Shown here: in pieces, positions 48,493-59,118 of the stretch
Position numbering within the stretch: position 1 is the first letter of the stretch
Layout: each line of letters begins with the position of its first letter
Origin: Cephalopachus bancanus
Lineage: Eukaryota > Chordata > Mammalia > Primates > Tarsiidae
DNA: 64,000 bases
Reading direction: 5' to 3'
Assembly: GCA_027257055.1 (NCBI GenBank)
Contig: JAPVLO010000059.1
Span: 3,968,001-4,032,000 of the forward strand
Program-made: the position numbers and the translations under genes
The notes under the pieces: model-generated
Told to the model about the DNA's origin: nothing
What the model saw: only the letters and a program-made list of their open reading frames with translations
Databases searched by the model: none

Positions 48493-48783
48493 TTTTTTTT
48501 TTTTTTTTTTGAGTTGGAGTCTCACTCTGTCGCCCAGACTGGAGTGCAGTGGCCACTTCCGGCCACTGCAGCCTCGACCTGCTGGGCTCCGGCGATCCTT
48601 CTGCCTTCCAAGTAAGCTGGAACTACAGGCACGCGCTACCACGCTTGGCTAATTTTTTTATTTATTGTAGAGATGAGGTCTCACCAAGTTACCCAGACGG
48701 GTCTCAAACCTGCAGGCTCACGCAATCCAGTCACCTCAGCCTCCCAAAGCGCAGGATTACAGGTTGAGCCACCGAGCCCGGCT
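48493..48783 (-). mobile_element. Full-length Alu, young subfamily copy, perfect target duplication
   Basis: The poly-T leads into GAGTTGGAGTCTCACTCTG, GTGGCCACTTCCGGCCACTG and an end CCACCGAGCCCGGCT. GGACCTGTTCTT occurs exactly on both sides (48481-48492 and 48784-48795). A few small deletions (for example in CCTTCTGCCTTCC) are private to this copy. Confidence 0.95.
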
Positions 48784-48924
48784 GGACCTGTTCTTAAATA
48801 TGGAGAATCAGTTCTTCATTTTAGTTACCATATGTTTGTTGCTGACTCCTTTAGTTATCATAATGTTTGTTGCTGACTCCTTAAAATGTGGGGGATATTA
48901 AAATGTTTTCTGGTCTTTCTAGAG

Positions 48925-49530
48925 GCAGATCTCTCTTTTAACATATTACTGGAGACTTACGTACATACAGAAAAGGATCCATGTAATATGTGCACAACTT
49001 GATGAATTTTCAAAAGCTGAACACACCTGAGTAATAAGCACCCAGATCGAGAACCTACCATAACCAGCATCCCAGGATGCCTTCCTTGTCCACCTTCCTA
49101 ATCGCTATCTGTTCCCATGACCAGAAATCAGCTTTACCTGCTGGTAAAGTTCATATACATAGAATCATCCAGTATTTCCTCTTTTGTGTCTTGCTTCTTT
49201 TGCTCTACATTGGTTTCGAGAATGTTCTGTTATTGTATATAGTTGTAGTTTGTTCTTTCTTATTACTGAGTTCCATTGTGTGTCTATACCTGACTTTATC
49301 CATTTCAGTATATATGAACTTATGGATTATTTCCAGGTTTTAGTGATTTGTGAAAATTTTTGAACATGCTTTTAATGAATATATCGATGTATATTTATTG
49401 GGTCCATCCCAGGAATAAAACGGCTGCCTCCTAGAGTACACATATGTTCAGGCTTAGTTAGATAGTGCCAAATGGTCTCCTCAAGTGACTGTATGTGCCA
49501 CTTTACACTTCTGCCAGCAGTATAGGAAAG
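48925..49530 (-). mobile_element. L1M LINE 3' end, antisense
   Basis: AGACTTACGTACATACAGAAA, AACTTGATGAATTTTCAAAAG, CACACCTGAGTAATAAGCACC and GTTCCATTGTGTGTCTATACC are the complement of an old L1M tail. Confidence 0.7.
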
Positions 49531-49544
49531 TTTTGGGGTTTTTT

Positions 49545-49838
49545 TCACAGCTCTTTTTTGGGCATAATTTACATACCATAAAATGCAGCTATTGTAAATG
49601 TACAAATCAATAACTTTTAGTAAATTTATAGTTGGGCAGCCTGTTTTAGAACATTTCCATTACCACATGCAGTTCCTTCATGCCTATTTGCAGTCAGTTG
49701 TTTTTCCTTTCCCCAACCCCAGCAACCTCTGGTCTGGTTTTGACTTTCACTTGGTGTTGTGATTTTAACATTTTTCCCATGTTGTGGCATGTATCAGTAG
49801 GTCATTCCTTTTTATTGCTGAATAGTATCCCTATTTGT
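49545..49838 (-). mobile_element. L1M LINE 3' fragment, antisense
   Basis: TTTGGGCATAATTTACATACC then a CCTTCATGCC..TTTGC and GGCATGTATCAGTAGGTCATT. It ends abruptly where a second L1M tail starts. Confidence 0.6.
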
Positions 49839-49842
49839 TTTT

Positions 49843-50620
49843 TTTCAATAACAGCTTTATTGAGATTTAATTCACAAAGTTCATTCTTTTTCAGTGTACA
49901 CTTCAGTGGTTTTTAGTATGGTCACAAAGTTGTGCAACCATCACACTATTTCCAGGACACTTTTATCACCCTAAAAAGAAACTCCATACCTATTAGCAGT
50001 CATTCTTCATTCTCCCTCCCTTTTTCTGCTTGCCCCTCCCTCCCTCAGTGCTAGGTAACCACTAATGTACTTTCTGTCTCTATGGATTTGTCTGTCCTGG
50101 TCATTTCATATAAATGGATCATATAATATATGGCTTTTTGTCGCAGGATTTTTTCACTTGGTATAATATTTTCAAGGTTCACTGTATTGGTGCGTGTATT
50201 AGAGTTTCATTCTATTTTAGGGACAAATATATAGCATTATGCATTTATCAGTTGCTGGACATAGGATTTTTTCCCACTTTTTGGCTGTTGTGAATAATGC
50301 TGCTATGGACATACTTGTTCAAGTTTTTGTGTGGGCATATGTTTTCAGTTCTTTTAGATACAAACCTAGTAGAATTTGCTGAGTCATCATTGTTTACAGT
50401 TTTGAGAAACTACCAAACTGCTGTCCAAAGCAAAGGTACCAGTTTACAATCCCATCAACAGTGTATGTGGGTTCCAATTTCTCCACTTCCTTGTCAACAC
50501 TTATTATTGTATATCTCTTTTATTTTAGTCATCCTAGTGAATTTGAAGTAACTTCTTTTTATAGTTTCGATTTCCATTTCTCTAATGACTGGTAATATCC
50601 CCATTTGTTTTTGAATGCAC
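49843..50620 (-). mobile_element. L1M LINE 3' end, antisense, third in a stack
   Basis: Starts TCAATAACAGCTTTATTGAG and reads CACTTCAGTGGTTTTTAGTA, GGATTTGTCTGTCCTGGTC and CAGTGTATGTGGGTTCC in antisense L1M order. A young Alu lies just beyond its end. Confidence 0.75.
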
Positions 50621-50651
50621 ATGTCATGGAACCATAGACCACTTGACTTTA

Positions 50652-50955
50652 TTTATTTATTTATTTATTTATTGTTTGAGTTGGAGTCTCACTCTGTCAC
50701 CCAGACTGGAGTGCAGTGGCCGCTCCCAGCCACCGCATCCTCGACTGCCGGGCTCCGGCGATCCTTCTGCCTCAGTCTTCCAAGTAGCTGGAACTACAGG
50801 TGCACGCTACCACACCCAGCTCATTTTTTGATTTATTGTAGAGATGACGTCTCGCCAAGTTGCCCAGGTGGGTCTCGAACCCGCAGGCTCAGGCAATCTA
50901 CTCATCTCAGCTTCCCAAAGCGCTGGGATTACAGGCTGAGCCACCAAGCCCGGCT
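50652..50955 (-). mobile_element. Full-length Alu, young subfamily copy, 15-bp target duplication
   Basis: An (ATTT)n-type tail, GAGTTGGAGTCTCACTCTGT and GTGGCCGCTCCCAGCCACCG, ending CACCAAGCCCGGCT. GACCACTTGACTTTA flanks it exactly (50637-50651 and 50956-50970). Confidence 0.95.
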
Positions 50956-51412
50956 GACCACTTGACTTTAAATGCTCCGTTTTCCCCCCAAGAATACTCA
51001 GGTAATTCAACAGCATTATAGGCCAAAAGGCAGCCACAGAGGCTAACAATCATCACAGCTTAAAGGGCTTAGATTACTAATCTCAGAGATATAAGCAGTA
51101 AAGAGTCATTGCAAGAAGAGTTCTATTCCTTTCTCTAGCCTTCAAAAATTTTTTTTTAAAAGAGATGTATGGTATTCTGTAATCTTCAAGTAATTCAAAA
51201 AGAACAAAGCCAGTCTGATTGACTTTCTCTATCTGGTCATTATTGGAAACTTTCAAGACCCAGGAAAGCTATGATTTTTATGCATTTATTGGGCTATTGT
51301 CGCAGAAGAAAGAAAAATAAAAACCTACAGGAGTAATTATGCTTTTTTGCTTAAGAGGCAGACAGTAAATATTTTGGGCCTTGTGAGCCATATGGTCTCT
51401 GCTGCAACGATA

Positions 51413-51703
51413 GTTATCCCTGGGTATCTGTTGAGCATCGGTTCCAGGACCCCCACAGATACTAAAGTCCTTATGCTCAGATACCTTATGTAAAATGGCA
51501 TAGTATTTGCATTCAACCTATACACATCATCTTGGGATGACTTATAATATCTAATGATATATATATGCCATATAAATAATTGTTAAGCTGTAATTTTTAG
51601 AATGTGTATTGTTTTTTATCATTATATTATTTTTTTCACAAATACTTTTGAGCCGCAGTTGGTTAAATTCATGAATTCAAAACTCATTGATACAAAGGTT
51701 GAC
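51413..51703. mobile_element. Tigger/MER2-type DNA transposon with TA target duplication
   Basis: Ends GTTATCCCTGGGTATCTG and ATTGATACAAAGGTTGAC are diverged inverted repeats, each next to TA (51411-51412, 51704-51705). Internal CGGTTCCAGGACCCCCACAG and GAGCCGCAGTTGGTTAAATTC are typical of Tigger/MER2 relatives. Removing it restores the hAT host sequence around CAACGA-TA-CTCAATGC. Confidence 0.82.
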
Positions 51704-51782
51704 TATACTCAATGCTGCCATTGTAACAGAAAGGCAGCCACAGATGATATGTAGATGATTGAGTATACAAAATGTCTTTCAG

Positions 51783-52074
51783 GTCTAGGCGCGGTGGCTC
51801 ATGCCTATAATCCCAGCACTTTGGGAGGCTGAGGTGAGAGGAATGCCTGAGTCCACAGGTTCAAGACCAGTCTGGGCAACTTGGCGAGATGTCATCTCCA
51901 CAATAAATCAAGAAGAATTAACTGGGCATGATGGCGCATGCCTATGGTTCTAGTTACTTGGAAGGCTGAGGCAGAAGGATCACCTGCGCTCAGCAGGTTG
52001 AGGCTGCAGTGGCTGTGAGCGTGCTACTGCACTCCAGCCTGGGTGACAGAGTGAGATTCCAACTCAAAAAAAGA
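51783..52074 (+). mobile_element. Full-length Alu, intermediate type
   Basis: TCTAGGCGCGGTGGCTCATGC; linker CCACAATAAATCAAGAAG; right monomer GTGGCTGTGAGCGTGCTACTG and GATTCCAACTCAAAAA. Flanked by AAAATGTCTT(T)C (51769 and 52077). It sits in the hAT element. Confidence 0.92.
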
Positions 52075-52676
52075 GAAAATGTCTTCCAGTAAAACTTTAT
52101 TTACCAGAGTAGATGGCAGACCATATTTGACCTAGAAACCAAGACCAAAACCAAGGCCAACTGACACTTGCTCTGGGGATAGCTCAAACTTAATGGAAAC
52201 CTAAATGGAGAAACCATAAGGCTATTTTAAGGTAAGTGTTTTCTGTCTTCTGAGTGGTAGTGGCCATGACTGTGAATTGGTTGGCTCTCCACATTCTACT
52301 GCAAGACCCTAGTACCAACTAGAGATTTATGAACTTCGTAAACAACCACTTACAGAACACCTGCTCACCTTTCACAGCAGAGGGATAGTTGGCACCTCAA
52401 TTTGACTGAATACAGTTTCCCACTCTCCCTGTTCCCCTGTCCATGATCATGAACTAGAGCAGCCCTGTGGGTGGAGAGGTGGTTAATGTACCCCCATCCT
52501 GTCAGGACAATTGGGTGTCTTGGGATAGAGAATACAGAATTCAGCCTTTCAGCGCCAAGCACCAGAGGCAGGGCCCCATAAAAACAACAAAGGAAAGGGT
52601 GGGGGAGTCATTTTAATATTGTATTGTTGCTGAAGAAAGACTTATAATGGATGTCATCCATAAAAAATATAAAGCT

Positions 52677-52986
52677 TAGCCGGGCTCAGTGGCTCAGCCT
52701 GTAATCCCGCGCCTTTAGGAGGCTGAGGTGAGTGGATTGCCTGAGCCCGCTGGTTCGAGACCCACCTGGGCAGGCGAGACTTCATCTCTACAATAAATCA
52801 AAAAATCAGCCGGGCGTGGTAGCGCATGCCTGTAATTCCGGCTACTTGGAAGGCTGAGGCGGAAGGATCGCCGGAGCCCAGCAGGTCGAGGCTGCGGTGG
52901 CCGGGAGCGGCCACTGCACTCCAGTCTGGGCGACAGAGTGAGACTCCAACTCAAAATAATAATAATAATAATTATATATATATATA
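52677..52986 (+). mobile_element. Full-length Alu, young subfamily copy in sense orientation
   Basis: AGCCGGGCTCAGTGGCTCAG, linker CTCTACAATAAATCAAAAAA, right monomer CGGTGGCCGGGAGCGGCCAC and TGAGACTCCAACTC, then (AAT)n(AT)n. Flanks share TATAAAGCTT. It is the clearest example of the subfamily's right-monomer palindrome. Confidence 0.94.
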
Positions 52987-52992
52987 TATAAA
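52950..52992. repeat. (AAT)n(AT)n tail microsatellite of the Alu
   Basis: AATAATAATAATAATAATTA followed by an ATATATATATATAT run, grown from the Alu A-tail. Confidence 0.85.
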
Positions 52993-53219
52993 GCTTTAGT
53001 TCCAGTAAAAATAACAATATTTAGGTTTGGTGGATTATTCACAGGACATCCAATTCGCCACTCTGCCCTTTGTCGGTAAATAACTTGGACAGACGTTAGG
53101 ATTTAATGGGCTGTCATTTCAGTTCTTCTGCAACACATCCTGGGCACATGGGAGAGCATTCAGTGATTAAGTGCTGAATACTGTCTATTGTGAATACTTT
53201 TGGAACAGCGAACGGAGAA

Positions 53220-53380
53220 AAATAACTTTCCTTCCAACAACATGAAACATATGGTTTATTAATTTAACCAAACCTGTTCAAACCACAGTGGAATCAAAAC
53301 CACTTGATCTGATAATTTGATTTGATGACTTAATTAAAGTGACACTGTATAATGTAATAAAAGCAAAAGAAATGGAGAGG
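53220..53380. promoter_or_regulatory. Candidate conserved non-coding element (unproven)
   Basis: A repeat-free block with TTATTAATTTAACC, CAAACCACAGTGGAATC (a RUNX-like AACCACA core) and GATGACTTAATTAAAGTG. Its texture resembles a conserved enhancer; nothing more can be said from sequence. Confidence 0.2.
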
Positions 53381-54323
53381 ACACTGGGCTATCTGGGTGC
53401 CCTCTAGACTCCTAAGCCAATGCTGTGTTTTTTGGAGAATGGTTTTTGCTTCCGCTGCTGGAGGGACCTACATTTTCAATGCTCAGCATTGCTTCCTGTT
53501 TTGGGTTATAAGCAGTTTTAAAGGACACATGCCACTGTGTGCGAATGCCTAAGTAAGTAGCCTATTTTCAATCAGAATACATTGAGAAAGAGCATCACGT
53601 TTTCCATCCAAATTAGCAAACAAAGACGTAAATCCATGATTGCTTTGAAAGAGAAAGTTTGACATTGAAATCCTGGTTTCCTGCTATTTTGGGAGAAAAT
53701 ATTAATGTTGCTCTATTTTCAGTTTAATCATTTCCACTCACCAGATTAACGAACTTGAATTACTTTATCTTATTAAAAGAAGCTCTTTTAACACTTAATT
53801 CCTTTGTAGGCAGCTACCCTCCCAGAAACTCTTTCAGAGCATTATCTTGTGACTTCCAGAAACTTTAGCATAGGAACACACTAAGAAAAACATATTTTTC
53901 ATGCAATGCCTATAGTCTTTAGCCCCTTTCTTTTCATGATAACTTTGGTTTGCCATTATCTTTTAACCTTGGGAGTAGAGTAGTTAAGGGAGAAGGCAAG
54001 AATAAGTCTGTTTCAAGACTCTGGAACATCCTCGGTTCTCATACTTTTGAAGATCCTGGCATGTTATATCAAACATCTTTAAATGCTCAGACATTTCATG
54101 ATTACTATAATTTCATGTATATGTATATGAGTTGGTGTAAATTGCCTGTGATTGGTTGACATCACATTGATATTTTGTCGACATTTGACGTAACATTAAC
54201 TGTTTTGCTTCATTTTTTTTGTAGCCAGTAAATTTCTTTTCATATGTGAGACATCTTCATCTTCCTTCAAAAAGCTTATTGACTCTAGGAGCTGTGCTCG
54301 AAGCACCTGTGCTTAGAAAGAGA

Positions 54324-54453
54324 GCCAGGTGCCCTGGCATTGCATTTATAGCCCTAGCGACTCAGAAGCTAAAGCAGGAGGATCCCTTGAGCCCAGGAGT
54401 TTGAGGCCAGTCTGGACAACATAGCAAGACCCCATCTCTTAAAAAAAAAAAGT
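54324..54453 (+). mobile_element. Alu-like monomer (FLAM/FRAM type)
   Basis: GAGCCAGGTGCCCTGGCATTG, CAGGAGGATCCCTTGAGCCC and CAACATAGCAAGACCCCATCT followed by an A-tail. The AGAAAGAG flanks (left and right) look like a target duplication. Confidence 0.75.
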
Positions 54454-54559
54454 CAAAGAAAGAGTTTTTGTTTTCCAAACACTATGCTAGCCTCTTGAAT
54501 TTGTGTATGTCTTTCTTGATCCTCAAACAGCTTCTGCCAGGATTCACTTTTCACTCATT

Positions 54560-55200
54560 AAATAGTTGTTGAGCATATACTACAAACAAGTTCTAGGCAC
54601 TAGAAATAATGACAAACAAGGGATGATCCCTTATTATTGGAGTTTACATTCTAGAAAGGAGAAATAAACAGACAAGTCAGATGATGATGACAATAAGACT
54701 TCAGTGTTTTTCTGAAGGAAATTCAATCAGGTAGTGTGTTAAGAGTGGTGGAGTGTGGTAAAGTGGTTGGGAAGGAATCTTCCTTGCCTGAGGCATCTGG
54801 TAATAAGGAATCTGCCCTGCAGATATCTGGAGGGGAAGGTCATTTGCAAGGGCCCTGGGGTATGGGAACCAGCCTGCAGCAAGGTCAACAAGGGGGTAGC
54901 AAGACAAGAGAGAAGTGGGCAGAGCAAGTCTGGCAAAGACTTCTCTTGGTAAGGAGTGAAGGTTGTATTCTTAGAGCTGTGGGAAGCCTTTGAAGGGTTT
55001 TAACTACAGAACGATCTGAACAGGCATGTATATCCGACTCTTTGGCTGTTGTGTGGAGGACACTTGCAGAGGACTTTGCAGTGGAGGTTGCAGGGCCAGC
55101 AGGAGGATAGAAATATTCCAGATAGGATGAGGGTGATCATGGGAGAGGTAGAAGTGATCAGTGAGGCATGGATTGTGAAGTAGAACCTCGGGATTTACTA
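54560..55200 (+). repeat. Ancient dispersed repeat, same unnamed family as 3780
   Basis: AGGCACTAGAAATAATGACAA, GTTTACATTCTAGAAAGGAG, GCAAGGGCCCTGGGGTATGG, TGGGAAGCCTTTGAAGGGTTT and GTGTGGAGGACACTTGCAG follow the family order. Confidence 0.6.
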
Positions 55201-55674
55201 ACAGTTTGGAGGGAGGATGGGTGGGGCTGAGCAAAGAGAGAGCTGCTTTATGTCTGTTTCTCCTTAGCAAGGGAGGGGTCTAGCACTCAGAGTTTGGGAC
55301 TTCTCCAGAGCCTCTCAGTCAGGAGGTGGTGGAGCTCAAGTGTGAGTGAAGATCCTCGTACATCCAAACACAGTATTTTTTCCATCATCCAAGGGACTGC
55401 CAGCTCCTAAACGAATTCAGTGGCCTTTGTTTTAGAAGTCATCAGGTGTCTTGAAAAAGATTTATTACGCCTTCTCTGGATGAAGGTGAAACTAAACATA
55501 TACTTGTGGGATCAAATGCTGTTACCTTGCTAAAAGGAATCACTTGACTCAGTCAATACCTGCTTGGTTTTATCTATTTTGTTGGATTATCAGGGCATAG
55601 GCTACTGAGGCTCTGGTCCAGGGTCAGACCTGGGAGGGCCAGTACACACAATTGATCTGGACCATGGGACCTTC

Positions 55675-55760
55675 CAGGTAGATCTTGTGCATCCTTGAAT
55701 CAACAGGGCCTAACATAGTAAGCACGCAGTCATTGCTCAGTGAATGAATGAATGAATAAG
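55675..55760 (+). repeat. L2 LINE 3' tip
   Basis: CAGGGCCTAACATAGTAAGCA then GCAGTCATTGCTCAGTGAAT and repeated GAAT: the L2 3' end. Confidence 0.5.
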
Positions 55761-55764
55761 TGAG

Positions 55765-55925
55765 TGATGAGACAGTATAAGGAAGTGTTAGAATATTGAC
55801 TTGGTAGTCAATAAGCCTGGACTCACATCGTAGGGCAACTGTTTACTCCTATACAACCTTGCTTAAATTGACATCTAAGCCTCCACTTTCTTGTCTCTGA
55901 AATAGAGATAACATTCAACCATTTC
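55765..55925 (+). repeat. MIR SINE fragment
   Basis: CCTGGACTCACATCGTAGGGC, ACTGTTTACTCCTATACAACC and CTTTCTTGTCTCTGAAATAG. Confidence 0.6.
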
Positions 55926-56284
55926 ATTCCTCAGCCTGCGGCCTTTTAAATGAGACAATCTATGGAATTTGCAGTACAGAGACTTGGGCATGGAAAGTGT
56001 TTACAAAGTGTGCTTTCTTGTTTAGCGGTGAGCAGTGGCTTCTTTGTATGTCCAGAACAACCTGTTGTATGTGACATGATCATTGAGAACACATTTCAGA
56101 ATAAGGGGTCTGTGTTCTCTTCCTGTTAGAAGTGTGGAGCCAGGCTTTTTGAACTTGTTGGAGTTTGTAGTCCTTAACGTGGTCCACACATTAATTCTTG
56201 TCCCCCTCCCAAGTCCCATCTGGCCCTTTCCTTCCCTTGGCATCCTATACTTCAGCCCACCGGCCATCCTCTAGTCCCAGCAGA

Positions 56285-56612
56285 CTGTTTTCTCTACCTG
56301 GAAGGCCCTTGCCCCACCTCTGTTCCCAATTGGCCACTCAGCCCTTATAGCTCAGCTCAAGGGTCCCTTCCCCAAGAAAGTTTCCAGACTTCCTTGGCCT
56401 GGCCTCTTGTGTCAGGGCACCCAGTGCCTTTCCCTCATAGTACTTATTACAGTTGGAATTTTATATTCCATTGTGTGATTTTTTTTAAAAATCTGTCTCC
56501 TCTACTCCATAAGCTCCCTGAGGGGTGAAATTGTCTTCTCTGTTTTTACTGGAGAGAGTGTGTGATGATCACTGATAGCTCCTCAGTAAATATTGAATGG
56601 ATGAATAGATGG
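56285..56612 (+). repeat. L2 LINE 3' end
   Basis: TACCTGGAAGGCCCTTGCCC, ATAGCTCAGCTCAAGGGTCC, CCATAAGCTCCCTGAGGGG and CTCAGTAAATATTGAATGG in sense order. Confidence 0.75.
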
Positions 56613-56682
56613 ATCCATGGATGAGAGGATGGATGGATGGATGGATGGCTGACTGGCTACATGGATGAATGGGTGGATGAAG
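56590..56682. repeat. (GGAT)n microsatellite
   Basis: GAGAGGATGGATGGATGGAT with flanking degenerate ATGGATGAAT units, grown from the L2 tail. Confidence 0.85.
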
Positions 56683-56896
56683 CTAACCCATACAGGCCAG
56701 GTGGTCAGGAAAAAAATGATTCTTGCCACGAGAGTTGACACAGTTAGGGCATTTATGATCTATCTAACCCAGGCTGGTTGCTCTTATGTGGGGAACATAG
56801 CAAGGCATTTGATATATGATTCCAGCCCATACCCAGTTCCTGAAATCAGAGAAACTCCTGGGATTTGGGACGCTACCTTGAATGAAAGTGTTTGTT

Positions 56897-57176
56897 CATT
56901 TATTTATTTATTTTTGAGTAGAAGTCTCACTCTGTTTCCCAGGCCTGGAGTTCAGGGCCATTTGTTTGTTTGTTTGTTTGTTTATGAGTAGGAGTCAGGA
57001 GTCATGCTCACTGTAGCCTCAATCTGCTGGGTTCAGGTGATCCTTCCACTTCAGCCTTCCAAGTAGCTGGAAGTACAGGCACGTACCACCATGCCCAGTT
57101 AATTTTTTGGCTTATTGTAGAGATGAGGTCTCACCAAGTTGCCCAGGCTGGTCTCGATCCCGTGGGTTCAGGCAAA
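56897..57176 (-). mobile_element. Alu, antisense, 5'-truncated with inner (TTTG)n expansion
   Basis: GAGTAGAAGTCTCACTCTGTT begins it, and a TTTGTTTGTTTGTTTGTTTG insertion at about 56961 is followed by another GAGTAGGAGTC. It then runs through CTTATTGTAGAGATGAGGTCT and stops at TTCAGGCAAAAG. The left-monomer 5' end is missing. The duplicated GAGTA(G)GAGTC suggests slippage or a second tail. Confidence 0.8.
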
Positions 57177-57902
57177 AGTTTTCATTAAAAAAAAAAAAAA
57201 GCCGTGGAGGAGAGGGCTTTCCTCTCTGGCCCCAGGAACAGCCTAAAAGCAGAGAGTAGAGGCACTTGAACTGTCAGGCACTGGTGTCAGGATGCTCCCA
57301 GGCAGAACTGGCTATTATGACTTGGGAGCAGTTGAGCTCATATTGGTAGCAGACACCAGGGACCTTCTATCCTTTTCATACTTTATAAATATTACCTAAT
57401 TACTTAATCCTACCTGTCTCTACGCAAGTAGACAGAATTTGATCATCAAGCCTTACTTAGCAACCCTCCTATGGCATTTGCTTTTCTTTGCTTGCTAGAA
57501 AAATCTTCTCTGACATTGGGTTTATTTGTGTGGGCACCGTGGTGCTTGTGAACAGCAATCTGGAAATTAATAAAGGCCAACAGCATCCTTCCTCCCAGAG
57601 CAACACACTTCCCCTTTCTCACTAACTAGCCTTTCAGCCCATGAAACATGAGGCTGCGAGACGTTTGTGTGCCTTTCCTTAGAGCCATGGGAGGAATCTA
57701 GCTGGGAGACAGACTATTTATCTTCCTCATTCTTCTCACTCGTTATTCCTCAAGCAAATATGGGTGGGTTGAAGCTGTTTTTCTTCAGGTATATGTCCAC
57801 GAATATGGACAGAACCCTTGCATTCTTATGACATAAGAAACAGTCTCCCCTCCCCAGCCCCTTCAGCCCGAGAATCAAAGAACGACTGTTAGGACACAAA
57901 AA

Positions 57903-58049
57903 TGGAAGCCCATGTCGAGAGGACTCTAGTCAAGCTTTTCTTTCCTTCTCAGCATGGCCAGTGGTCGTTATGGTTGCTGACTTCATTTCTGGGCAGCTCT
58001 CTCAACTGGTTTTGTGATTCCAAAGCACTGGCTTGGACTGAAACGAGTG
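57903..58049 (+). repeat. Local direct repeat, copy 1
   Basis: Shares AGCCCAT..C.AGAGGACT, TTTTCTTTCCTTCTCAGCAT and CTCTCAACTGGTTTTGTGAT with 58634-58771. Roughly 80% similar by eye. Confidence 0.85.
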
Positions 58050-58633
58050 TCTTGGCTGTCACATTTCAAATCTCTGCCTGAGTTGAGATGGCACTGCCTG
58101 TATGTCTGACACTAAATGCTGTCAGGTGTTATCAAGTACACACCGGACTGTGCAGTTTCTATGCTTCCAGACTGGCACCAGGAAAGGCTTCCTGGAAGAG
58201 CGGTGCTGTCTCAGTGAGGAATGTGCTGACCATGTAAAACTGTTGGTTTTCACTCACCAGCTGTGATGCCCAAGCCGCTCAGAGCATATGGACCCATTTG
58301 CCAGGGGTGGCAAAGAGGTCCGGGAGACTGTGTCTGCCATGTTCTGAGTTGGTGATTTCCACCTGGGCCCACTAGGGGCGGCATCTGTTCCTAGCCTGGT
58401 CTCTCCATGCTAATGATAGGCCCCCTGGTTCCCTCTTGAGTCTCTTTGATTAAGCCCTGTAGGGGCTGCCTGAGGACAGTACCCAGGCATAGAAGACCCG
58501 AAAATCATACCATATAGGGCCATCCTCACCAAATGACCAGTTGGTTCAGATGCCACATCTGGGGGGATTGAAATGAGTTTGGAATCCATACATTCGAGCT
58601 CATTCTACCACCCCATCTGGTAGGACGCAGAGG

Positions 58634-58771
58634 TGGGAGCCCATATCAAGAGGACTCGAGTCATAGTTTTCTTTCCTTCTCAGCATGGCCACGGTTGCTG
58701 GCTTCACTCCTGGTTAATTCTCTCAACTGGTTTTGTGATTCCATAGCACTGGCTTGGACCCAAATGAGTCC
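58634..58771 (+). repeat. Local direct repeat, copy 2
   Basis: Second copy about 725 bp downstream, same orientation. It has an 11-bp deletion after TCAGCATGGCC relative to copy 1. It does not look like a known transposon. Confidence 0.85.
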
Positions 58772-59037
58772 AAGAACAGAGGACAGGTAAGAGTGGCAAG
58801 TGGCAAGGAAAAAGCAGAGATCCAGAGCTAATAAGGTGAAATGTCAGGCGAGGTCCAGGACACACCTTTTAAGTATAATAGATACCAAGCCTATGTGTTA
58901 CCAATTTCTAAGAGATAAATTATTTTAAAGACCAAACAAAACAAATGAGGGTACCTTAACCTATTGAATTATAATAATCTAGAATCAATTACTTAAATAA
59001 AAGCTTGGTTAAACCCGTCTATGTAGGCCACTAGATG

Positions 59038-59118
59038 ATTTCTTGGACTCAAGCGATCCTCCCGCCTTGACCTCCTGAGTAGTTGGGACCAGAGGTGTGA
59101 GCCGCTGCATCTGGCCTA
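59038..59118 (-). mobile_element. Alu fragment, antisense
   Basis: TCAAGCGATCCTCCCGCCTTG, CCTGAGTAGTTGGGACCAGAG and TGAGCCGCTGCATCTGGCC. Confidence 0.75.

Larger units (their letters stand above)
51349..52130. mobile_element. hAT MITE ('GGGTCGGCAAAC' type) carrying two nested insertions
   Basis: Three host pieces join into one element: AGACAGTAAATATTTTGGGC...CTGCTGCAACGA, then CTCAATGCTGCCATTGTAAC...GATTGAGTATAC, then TAAAACTTTATTTACCAG...GACCATATTTGACC. A Tigger-type element (51413-51703) and an Alu (51783-52074) separate the pieces. Confidence 0.8.

Noticed and set aside
50615..50965. Protein-like frames reading [14 protein letters not shown] or SCPGWSRT
   Set aside because: These are translations of antisense Alus, seen also at 2234, 6052, 7652, 48549 and 52715; not genes.
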